Positions 1-9,148 of a DNA stretch of 64,000 bases are shown one piece after another (positions within the stretch are counted from its first letter, which is position 1; the number at the start of each line of letters is the position of its first letter). The position numbers and the translations under genes were made by a program. The notes beneath the pieces were generated by a model. That model saw only the letters and a list, made by a program, of their open reading frames with translations. It made no database searches and had not been told where the DNA came from. The stretch comes from Cyanophora paradoxa (taxonomy: Eukaryota; Glaucocystophyceae; Cyanophorales; Cyanophoraceae), in contig QPMI01000577.1 in NCBI GenBank assembly GCA_004431415.1, positions 1-64,000 on the forward strand. The letters are read 5' to 3'.

Positions 1-2160
1 TTGCATGCAAACATGAAGATATCCCCAAGCTTTTCAAAGCTATGGATTGGTGAAAAAAGAGGATTATGACAGTGGAGTTTACAGCTCCACACAGAACCTA
101 TCTGCCTCAATTGCTGCAAAGGTGAGACTCTGATGCTCAAAAAAATCAAAGAAAGATGTTGATAAAAACGTTTGCTTTAAGAAATTCGTTGACTGTGACA
201 AAGTGTTAATGCGAAATGAGGACTTCTTTGTATCTTTCTTCTCAGCTTCTACTAAACTTGTGGATGAATCGAATATTTCTGCATTCGCAAATTATAGCCC
301 TGAGCCAAAACCAGTTAAAAAGGAGCCAAAAAGTGATAAAGTGAAGACTGAGAAGGTAGAAGCTGAAAAAGACACTGAACCCGAAAATCCTGTTACTTTC
401 GAACTGCTACAAAGTGTTATAATGGGTCTGAACGGTGAGAGAGCTAATGAGTATAAACTTGGATTGATGTAGGACTGGTCATCATCAATGTTGGGGAAGA
501 CAACAAGTTTCACCCCTAAATGGCAAGCTGAACTCTTCCACCAATTCTCAGAACAGAGTGACAAGTTATGATTAGATGAATGCCAGGAGAAGTTTACACA
601 GCTTCGCAGAAGCAAGAAGAAGGCTGAGCCTGCAAAAGTGTGACCTTCAAATCCTTGGTTTATTGGTTGACAAAGATAACAATGACTTTTTCAAGGAACT
701 CTTCCCCAAAAGTATGCATTCCTACCAGAGGACACAGATGAAATCGATTACAAGACTGCAAGTATCCCTCCTTTGGCTGAACATTACAATGTGCATAAGA
801 GTATTTCAATGCTCGAATGCATCATGTTGAAATGTTGGTTGTGTGATGCTCTGGGATGAACAACTACTTTGCTGGATGCCCAAAGATATTGGGAAGCTCT
901 CTACAAAGCATTTCCCCCATTTGATGCATAAGGTGATTGTCAATGAGGGAACAGATAATGAGAAAGAGAAATGGGAGCAATCATTTAGGAAATGGATTGT
1001 GGATCCAACAGCCACAGATCAACTTACATGGATTTCCTCCCCCTCCTGCTACTCTCAGTGCAAAATGCAAGTCTGTATTTAATCTCTATCCAGGAATGAA
1101 GTCGACCATCAGCAATTCGAAAATGCTCCAGAGGATGTAATGCTGAGATGATTAAGCCTTTCCTAGATCACTTGTTCTTAATGTCTGGTGAGGATCAAAA
1201 TACCTATGAATATCTGTTGAAATGGTTGCCCACATGCTGCAAAGCCTGGGGAACTCAATGAGTATCCTTAATCTTCATTGGTGAGCAGGGAACTGGTAAA
1301 ATGTGTTGGTTGATACTTTCCAAAAGAAGATACTTGGAGATGCCCCTAAGTTATGGCAACTGGAAAGCCAAAAGAGGATCTGTTTGGTCGATTTGCCCAC
1401 AATAGAGAGGATAAGATCTTGATTGTTGTGAATGAAGCCTCAGCAAGGACACATTCGAAATAATGATATGCTCAAAGATCTCATAACTTCTGATAAGATT
1501 GTAATTGAACACAAAGGGATAGATTCATACACAAAAGCAACTTTGCCAGATTATATTCACCAGCAATAACAACATTCCAGTGAAATTGAAGCTGGAGATA
1601 GGCGATTGTGGTTGTTGAAGTTAGTAAGAAATTCGCAAAGGATAGTCATACTTCCTTCCACTTGTAAATGGCTAAATGATCACTGCAATATTCGAAACAT
1701 TGCCCACTATTAGAACCAAAGTTGACTGTGAGGATGTGAACTGGATTGCTGATAGACCCTTACAAATAAATACTATTTAGCCACAGGTGTGCGCTCCAAT
1801 CATTCTTATGTTCACTAAGTGGCTTGTGGATCGAGGCTTAATTTCCGAGAATAAATGCAAGTCTGGTAGCCTTGTGGAAACCTGGAAGTGGTTCCAGGAG
1901 TTTATTACCAGCAATAAATATAAAAACGATTATAATAGTCGCCGATATTATACTGAAATGAGAAGTGTTACATATATCCAGTGAAACTACAAATGCAACA
2001 ATACTATCATTTCCTATTCCCACAAGTATTTGAGGAATTCAGAAAGATGAAGCTTGTAGATGATGAGACTATTGAGGAAGAAGCTAATCCAAGGATGAAA
2101 CAGGACCTACTGCTGCTGATCCTGATGCATCAGATTATGATTCTGATGTTGAAGTTTAGG
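1..2160 (+). pseudogene. Primase-SF3 helicase of a Polinton/PLV-like element, fragmented, 5' end off window
   Basis: Translating the plus strand in shifting frames gives a continuous helicase-like protein: a primase-like tail (about 60-300), a Lys/Glu-rich linker (300-400), the segment typical of viral D5/SF3 proteins before the ATPase (400-700), Walker A GEQGTGK (about 1281-1301), a Walker-B-like stretch ending VVNEAS (about 1425-1443) and a sensor-like SNNN followed by EAGDRRLW (about 1560-1605). In this family the protein primes and unwinds DNA for replication of a linear viral or transposon genome. The frame changes many times, often by one base in short homopolymers (near 455 and 513), and in-frame stops occur, so no intact product is encoded as sequenced. 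The reading must begin upstream of base 1. Either decay or indel errors in the assembly would look like this. Family assignment is firm; functional state is not. Confidence 0.75.
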
Positions 2161-2243
2161 TTTACTCAAAAGTGGACTCATGGTTACTCAAATTATCATA
2201 AAAGACCCAAACAGTCTTTTATTTATGGTTTATTTATCGATTA

Positions 2244-2346
2244 GGTTGACTAAGTGGGGGAGTTGACTCATTTTTCACAGATTCTAAAAAGGACTCTGCC
2301 CTAAAAAGAAATAAAAAGTGCCTCAACTCCACCCACTAAGTCAACC
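2244..2346. repeat. Inverted-repeat hairpin, copy A
   Basis: The left arm starts GGTTGACTAAGTGGGGGAG and the right arm, read on the minus strand, starts GGTTGACTTAGTGGGTGGAG; together they form a stem of about 25 bp around a 50-nt AT-rich loop. It lies between the end of the helicase remnant and the GIY-YIG remnant. A second copy with nearly the same arms is at 8428-8539, beyond the integrase. Position after gene ends suggests a 3'-end or terminator element; a MITE-like insertion is the alternative. Confidence 0.85.
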
Positions 2347-2396
2347 AAAAATGATTTAAGAGATAGAAAAATATATTTATATGTAAGTAGTAAGAA

Positions 2397-2746
2397 ATGG
2401 CTGGAACAGATCATGATTCTGGATCGATCTATATGATTGAGAGTGAAGAATTGAATAAAGTTTATATAGGAGAACCTCACAGCCACTACAAAAAAGATGG
2501 AGACAACACAAATCAGGTCAAATGCCATCTACAGCAGACCTATGCAAGGCTTCTGATGTGAGGTTTTCAGTCCTTTATTCAACTAAGAAGGGTGGGCATG
2601 AAGACCTTATGAACAGAGAAGCATATTACATGTATCTCTTTGAACCTTGGATAGTCAATCTACAAAAACCGAAATCTCGATTTAGGATTAATAGGTTTTT
2701 GCGATTTCATTCAGAGGAAGCCAATGGATCCATTAAAACATTTTAA
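2397..2746 (+). pseudogene. GIY-YIG endonuclease-like gene with one frameshift
   Basis: An ATG at 2397 opens a frame whose first 30 residues contain SIYMIE and KVYIGE, the two strands that define the GIY-YIG nuclease fold (here IYM...YIG). That frame stops at about 2560. The adjacent frame continues the domain to 2746, with the RFSVLY strand and the catalytic-type Glu in NREAYYMY. One shift near 2550 is enough to explain the break. GIY-YIG nucleases are common accessory genes in virophages, Polinton-like viruses and giant viruses and act as single-strand-nicking or homing-type enzymes. The gene sits on the same strand as the flanking replication genes and is followed after 60 bases by a small ORF. 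Confidence 0.65.
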
Positions 2747-2806
2747 ATTGCGTTTAGAACATCCTAAAATAAAATATCCCCTTAGAATAGGAACAAGTTA
2801 GGAATA

Positions 2807-3028
2807 ATGCCCCGAATTACCAACAAACTCATAAGGGAGAAGAAATGGGAACTCATGGGATTGCTGGGAACACTATATGCAGCCCATGAAATAACAGAGG
2901 CTGAATATGACCGGGAAATAGATTTAATTGCAAGGGGCAGACCCACTTTAAGCAGATTAACCAGAAAAGCAAATAACCTATATGATAAATTGAAACCTTG
3001 GATGAACTGGATAGGCTTAGGCAAATAG
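2807..3028 (+). CDS. Small unknown ORF of the viral element, 73 aa
   Basis: An intact ATG-started frame encodes a charged, predominantly helical 73-residue protein (starts MPRITNKLIREKKWELMGLL) with no recognisable motif, signal peptide or membrane segment. It lies between the GIY-YIG remnant and the polymerase, on the same strand and with the same AT-rich codon use, so it is probably an element gene. It could instead be the detached start of a longer upstream polymerase-region protein, because a related frame resumes just after its stop. No function is proposed. Confidence 0.45.
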   Translation: MPRITNKLIREKKWELMGLLGTLYAAHEITEAEYDREIDLIARGRPTLSRLTRKANNLYDKLKPWMNWIGLGK

Positions 3029-3054
3029 AACCAGAGGCAGAAGATGGAACAGCC

Positions 3055-6035
3055 ATGAATGAATTATATCGCTGGCTCACATACAGAGCCAGAAGGAAGT
3101 TGTTGTAGATGTGATTGAATTCCTGGATAGAATTGCTACATCCCTTCCAAATCGATTAAAGCAGGGTTTAGATCAATTCAGGGCAATCAAGGTTCGCTTG
3201 TCTTTTATCTGCAAGTTCGTTAAAGTGAGCAATCCACAGGTTTGATATCGAAATACATTTACAGTGATTACTTTGTATTAACCAGTCGAGAAATATTCGA
3301 ACTGAGCTGAATAAAGCAGCCCAATGTGTCAGGAGCAGATGAATGTGGTTGATAGCTATCGCTTAGAAAGAATTGAAATACTCAGATGGCTATTATGAGT
3401 TATGCTCCAACTGGTGGATGCTTTCTACAAACCCCAGAGTGGATTGCTAGGAAGAGAGCCACAGTGAATATTCGAAATATAGATGATTCCTGCTTCGAAA
3501 ATGCGATTTTAGCCTCGATTTACAGAAAATCTATTAACTCCCATAAGAGGAATGAGCTTTCACAATATCGCAAATGGAAATACTCAGCAATCGCTTATAA
3601 TCCGCTGGCTCTCATTTCGACAATATCCCATTCCCTGTTGCCTGTGATGCTGAAATAATTGATAAATTCGAGGCTCAAATGCAGGCATTAGCATTAATAT
3701 ATTCGGAATCGATGGAGAGGTTGTTTATCCCTGCATCAATCCAGTTACCCAGGCAGAAAGCATAAGGTTAATCTCATGCTGATATTTGATGATGAAGGGA
3801 ATGGTCATTATATTACAATCATGTCCCTTTCAAGATTATTGAAAGTAAACCATGAAACATACAATGATCAGAAGTTACACTACTGTGACACATGCTTATC
3901 TCGATTCAGGTCTGAGGCTAAACTCACTGCTCATGTGGACTCAAATAGATGCATTGATTGGAGACTCTCAAAGGGAATCACACCAAAACCTGAGACCACC
4001 ATAGAGTTTGGACTGAAAAACCTCAGGAAAACTGTTTGGCTTCCTGTTGTGGTTTACTGCAAGATTGAACATAGAAGCATCCCATTGATGCATCAAAATC
4101 TAAGAGGGAAGTCTCAGCAGTCAACCTGAGAGTAGTCACTGGGGCAGATGTTCAGGAGTTTCGATTTGAGGGTCAGGATCCAATGGGAGGTCTCTTTGAA
4201 TGCTTGGAGTCCAAAGCAAGAGAACTAATCGATTTCCTGTTTACCAACATTCCTATGAATGAACTCACAGATGAGCAGAAAGCAATTTACAGAGCTACCA
4301 AACACTGTTACCTTTGCAGTGAGAGTTCACTAAGGAGAACTTCAAATGCAGGGATCATGATCACCACACAGGTCATTATATTGCTCCTGCATGCAGAAAC
4401 TGCAATCTCCATAGGAGAATCTCAAAGCAAACCAAAGTTGCAGTAGTTGTTGACCAAATGGATGACTGTGGGACATTCATTTTCAGAAAAATAGCAGGCA
4501 TGGGTGATAAAAGCGAATCGAAATCCTTTCGAAAAACTTTGATCAATACCTTTCATTGCAATGGGTCTTTACAAGTTCATTGATGCAAGCAATTTCATGG
4601 ATTTTGGAGCTGCTGATGTAGATGAGTTAATGAACAAATTCCAAGCCTTCAGAAGGCTTTCACACTCAGTATATGGACTTGACCCAGTTCATTATGTATC
4701 TGCACCTGGGTTATCTTGGGATGCTATGCTTAGGACCACCGAGGCAAAAATAGAGCTTATAAGTGATGTAGAGCAATACGAATTTGTTGAGAGGGAATCA
4801 GGGTGGCTTTGCAACAATGCCTTGTAGGTATGCTGAGGCTGATGGTGAGAACTCCCACATTATGCTGTTTGATGCTAACAACTGTATGGCTACTGTTTGA
4901 GTCAGCCATTCCAGTTGGTGATTTTAGATGGGAGACCGAATTCAACCCACAAGATAACAGATCCAGTTTCCTGGAAGTTGATCTGGAATACCCAATAAGG
5001 CTATATCTAGACCACAGTGATTTCCCCCTAATTATTAACAAGAAAATAGTAGAATATGCGGAATTATCACAATATCAAAAGAGCCTGTTGGATCTTTCAG
5101 GAGAAGAGCTTGATAAGACCCCTAAGCTAACTGCAACCTTTGGTTCTGTGGCAAACTATGTTATTTCTGAGCCTCTTCTGCAATATCTGTTGGACAAAGG
5201 TGTGAAATTAAAGAAAATTCACAGGGTCCTCTCATTTACTGTGGCTCCTGTAATGAAACCCTACATTGAGCTGAATACTGAGATGAGAAGGAAAGCAGTG
5301 AATAAATTCGAGGCTGATTTCTATAAACTCATGAATAACTCAATCTATGGGAAATGCATTGAATCTTGCAGAGGTAGATCTGTGGTTAAGATTGCAAACA
5401 GTGAGAAACTGTTTATGAAATATGCAGCTTCCCCATTGGTGAAATCAACAAGTCCCATAAACGAAAAAGCAGTTGCCTTTGAGTTTTACACAAAGCATGT
5501 GAAACTAGATAAGCCTGTTGCAATTGGGGCTTATGTTTTGGATGCAGCCAAACTGCATAATTACCAGTTCTTCTATGATACTGTAAGGTCCCAATGGACA
5601 AAAGCAAAGTTACTATTCCATGATACTGACTCCTTCTGTCTATATATTGAATCTAAGACCTTACAAAAAGATATAGAGAATATATCTTATGCCTTGGACC
5701 TAGGGGGATCTAACAGAATGACCCCAGGTAAATACAAAAATGAAATGCCTGGCTCTGCAATATTGGAGTATGTAGGTCTGAGAGCAAAAGTTTACAGTTT
5801 CAGAACTGCTGAGATTGAGAGGAGTAAGCTCTCTGGGACTTCCACTGAGGAACTCCAATTTAATGATTTTAAGCAGTGTTTATTTGCAGGTATCAGCAAG
5901 ACTGTGACTGCAAAGCAGAAGAGAAGGGCAGATCACACAATAATAGATACCGTGAGTAGAAGGGTTGCCCTAAACTGCTTTGATGCAAAGAGATACATCT
6001 TACCAGATGGTATTAATTCTGTTCCTTTTAATTAA
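3055..6035 (+). pseudogene. Protein-primed DNA polymerase B (Polinton/virophage type); N-terminal half frame-broken
   Basis: The concatenated frames match the long pPolB of Polintons and relatives. A helical N-terminal region (3060-3240) is followed by the signature ATVNIRNIDDSCFENAILAS (from about 3450), a Cys2-His2-type knuckle (YCDTCLSRF..AHVDSNRC, about 3880-3955), then CYLC and RDHDHHTG..CRNCN (about 4310-4410), a YGLDPVHYVSAPGLSWDAM stretch (about 4670), motif A with DANN (about 4871), motif B KLMNNSIYGK (about 5325-5354) and motif C HDTDS (about 5619-5633). The enzyme replicates linear DNA from a terminal protein. From 4803 to 6035 the frame is intact (410 codons, all palm motifs except motif A); before that I count at least six frame changes. 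It is followed with no gap by the integrase gene, suggesting one replication-integration cassette. Confidence 0.88.
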
Positions 6036-6038
6036 GAG

Positions 6039-7423
6039 ATGCCAGCAACTGGAAGAATAGTTAGGAGAACCACTGAGCAACTACAAGGTAACCTACTGCC
6101 TATCACAGTTCCAAAGGAGGAAAAAGGGGAATCTCGAATTGTCAAAAAATCAGAGATGAAAGAGCTTGTCCCTGTGGAGATCCCAGTTGCTATTGCAGTG
6201 AAAGAAACTAGCAAGATTGCCAAGAGATTCTATGATGTGAGGACTGGTTACAAAGGGCTTCAAGCTATGAGGGCTGAGTTACCAGATGAATCCTATAAGC
6301 AGTTGCAAGAGTTCTATAAAAAACAAGAGGTAGTTCAGATCAATGCACCTGCTATATCTAGGAAGAGAGATCCCATGGTTCCAATAAGGCAACCCTTGAT
6401 ACCTATGTGATTGATTTGCTCTTTTTCCCAGCTTATAAGAAACAAAACAATGGCTATGATACCTTTATGACTGCTATGGAATCAACACTGAGAACTGGAT
6501 ATATCATACCTATAAGAGATAAATCAGCTCTCACTACATTAGCTGCATTTAAGCAGCTTGAAATGAGAGTGGCAAGACCCATAGTAAAAGTTCAATCAGA
6601 TGCTGGGAGTGAGTTCCAAAATCGAATATTCCAGGAGTATTTATCTAGTAAATTCATAGAACACCAAGTGAGTGGAACTGCTGACCATAGAAGCCAAGGT
6701 CGAATTGAAGCCTTTAACAAGCAGATTAAGAGACTGATCACAAACTACTGCATAGCTAATAACACAGCTAGATTCTTTGATGTGTTAGGTGATATTGAGT
6801 ATAATTACAATAATACAGTTCACTCAGCTACTAAGATGAAGCCAGGCGAAACTACAGAGGAGCATTATAGGTATATAGTGGGATTAGAAGATGAAAGATT
6901 CAAGAAATCAATAGCTTACCTTGATACCATGCAGCCAGGCATGTTTGTTAGAGTGAAAGTTGAGAAAAATGCCTTTGCTAAACAGGGTAACAATTGGTCT
7001 AGGATGGTTTACACTGTTGATAGTAGGGAAGGCTTTAAGTTTAAGCTAAGGAGTCCCACTGGTGAGATCATAGAAAACAGGTTTGCTTTCCATGAGCTGT
7101 TACCTGTGAATTCAGTTGAGTATCTGGAAACACCTACAGTGGATGCATTAGAGCAAGCCAAAGAGGAAGCCAAGGTTGATGCTGCTATAAGGAGAGAAGG
7201 CATAGAAGCTGCTAATGAAGTCCCAGATAAGCCTTTGATAGAGGCTAGAAAGGAGAAGACTGGCAAGGTTAATAGGGAACTCAAAAAGCTCACTATAGCA
7301 GGGACACAGAAACTTTCTGAGGTTAATAGCCAGAGATGGTATAATGACTTTCAGACTACTAAGGAGTCATATACAGCCCCTAAACCTCAGAGAACACTAA
7401 GAGAAAGGACCAAAACTAGCTAG
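6039..7423 (+). pseudogene. Retroviral-type (RVE, DDE) integrase of the element, one frameshift
   Basis: The first frame (6039-6410, 123 aa) has a basic N-terminus and the helical region FYDVRTGYKGLQAM..LQEFYKKQEVVQ, which matches the zinc-finger/HTH-like leader of Polinton integrases. The second frame (effective from about 6405 to 7423, 338 aa) carries the catalytic core: Asp in VIDLLFF (about 6410), Asp in SDAGSEF (about 6596) and Glu in GRIEAFNK (about 6702), with the usual spacing of 30-odd residues between the last two, then a C-terminal beta domain and a Lys-rich tail. The enzyme would insert the element's DNA into the host genome. Only one base shift near 6405 separates the parts, so it is the least damaged gene of the element. 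A chromodomain is not obvious. Confidence 0.85.
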
Positions 7424-8427
7424 TTTGCTAGGCAAAAACTCGTTTTTTCCAAATATATGTATGACTGATATACATATATGCACATGATATACACATAGTC
7501 TTGTAGATCTTATCAAGCGCTTCACAGCGATATGCAGAACGTTGCGTTTTGATGATCTGGTGATGAGATATAACAGTTTGAAGATGCAAAAGTCACTTGC
7601 CATAGTAGACTTGGTGAAACACTAGCCCAGGAGTCGACTAGATGGCAAGCCGTTTTTGGCTCAGAGAATAAAGCGCTAGATTACTGACTCAGAACTACGA
7701 GGCTCAAATCCGACCGGGAACCTTTACTTCGTTCGCCGTGAAACTTGAAAAGAAAAAAAAAAACGCGGTTTTTTCTAGATTAATGCTGTACCCGTCTAGA
7801 AACTCACTATTGCTACGATATCTCAACACCACATGCTCAAATCGATGCGCTTAAAACGTCATAAAATCGAGCATTTTAAGGCGGTCACAGCGCTACTATC
7901 ACATCTAGGATTTTCGATACCTGTGACTCCAAATCGCGATGAAACCGATTTTGAATTTTGATTTTAAATTCGATTAAAATCCATTAAACGTGAGTTTTTA
8001 ATACAGATCACCAGGAAGTTATCAAATCGATACACCAACGATTCAATATAATCACCAATATCATACATAACAATAAATTGCAATCACATCTACGAATCTC
8101 GATGTGTATACATCGCTATTACGATTAAACCGATTTTGAAAATTCAAAACTAATTCGATTAAATTCGATTATAACGAAAGAGTTAAAGATCTACATCAAA
8201 TACTTATCAACTCAATCACCTGATAACATCGAATAATCAACCCAAATCTACTTTAGAGATAATCGTGATTACATATGTGAAATCATCAATCTAACACTGC
8301 ATTTAGTAAGCATCTCCCCTTGATTCCCCCTATTATATTATATTTATATTTAAGTGGACTCAAGGTTGACTCATATTAATCGTAAAAGTAGTAATAGTAT
8401 ATGGATTTTGTTACGAATTCAATGCAA
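7424..8427. other. AT-rich noncoding tail of the viral element
   Basis: No coding region is convincing here. The stretch holds an A11 run (7752-7764), many ATCGATT words and the words GTTGACT/AGTTGAC seen in the flanking hairpins. At 7654-7727 a tRNA-like string occurs: an A-box-like GGCTCAGAGAATAAAGCGC and a B-box-like GGCTCAAATCC at about the right spacing, but neither the D stem nor the T stem pairs fully, so it is at best a tRNA relic. Confidence 0.5.
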
Positions 8428-8539
8428 GGGTTGACTAAGTGGGTTGAGTTGACTCAAATTTCACAGGAAATATTTGGGACCTAAAGTTTTCTAAAAAGGA
8501 TTTCAAAAAATGTGTCAACTCCCCCCACTTAGTCAACCC
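8428..8539. repeat. Inverted-repeat hairpin, copy B
   Basis: The left arm reads GGGTTGACTAAGTGGGTTGA and the minus-strand reading of the right arm GGGTTGACTAAGTGGGGGGA, giving a stem of about 27 bp with few mismatches. It is the sister of the hairpin at 2244-2346, including the shared TTTCACAG after the left arm. Loose half-copies (GTTGACTAAGTTGACTAAGT) lie at 8691-8722. Confidence 0.85.
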
Positions 8540-8840
8540 TGACCATAAACAGTAAGGATTTGAGCTAACATGTATCACAAAGTGAACATTTTGAGTCCAC
8601 TTAGAAGATCCACTTTTGAAATCCAAGTTGATTTTGCTTGAAATTTCAAAGTTGATCTAAAAGTGAGTCCACCCTGATTGATTATGGTAACAAAGTTGAC
8701 TAAGTTGACTAAGTTGAGTCATCTTAAGAAATTCAAAGAGACTAAGAGTTCAAAATGTTTATGAAAAGTGAGTCAACTTAGACCACTTCTGATAACAAAG
8801 TTAAATATTTAATTGATTTAATCGGAAAAGAACATGATTT

Positions 8841-9065
8841 AATCGAATTTATTGATATAATTCCGATTAGATTCATTTAGGATTCAATTAAGATCAATCG
8901 AAGTTATTGATATAATTCCGATTAACTACAATTAAGATACAATATCGATTAATCGAGTTTATCGATATAACATCGATTAAATTAATTGAAAATGCATGTA
9001 AAAATATGAAAATTCAGGTGAAAATTCAAATAAATTAATCGATTTTATTGATATAACATCGAATC
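8841..9065. repeat. Four-copy degenerate AT-rich repeat
   Basis: The unit AATCGANTTTATTGATATAA followed by CATCGATTA or TTCCGATTA appears at 8841, 8895, 8951 and 9036, spaced 54, 56 and 85 bases apart. Units resemble each other more than the surrounding AT-rich DNA. They abut the large palindrome at 9066 and so lie at the right edge of the viral element; a role as terminal or replication-origin repeats is only inferred from that position. Confidence 0.7.
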
Positions 9066-9138
9066 ACACATATGAATATTCATATTTTAATCCTGAGGCG
9101 GAACGCCGAGGGATTAAAATATGAATATTCATATGTGT
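9066..9138. repeat. Perfect 28-bp inverted repeat at the element/host boundary
   Basis: Arms 9066-9093 and 9111-9138 are exact reverse complements (28 of 28), each itself containing the palindrome ATGAATATTCAT. The 17-nt loop holds a second, GC-rich stem, GGCG-GAA-CGCC (9097-9107). Sequence to the left is AT-rich and viral; sequence to the right is GC-rich host DNA with spliced genes. It could be the element's terminal hairpin, a junction scar, or a host extrusion-prone cruciform. Confidence 0.9.
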
Positions 9139-9148
9139 ATCATCTGGC

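Noticed and set aside
7654-7727. tRNA-like string with A-box- and B-box-like words
   Set aside because: D and T stems have several mismatches and no acceptor stem or plausible anticodon stem forms; at most a relic.
8841-9065. Possible CRISPR array
   Set aside because: Units are degenerate, spacing irregular, no unique spacers of constant length and the context is eukaryotic.
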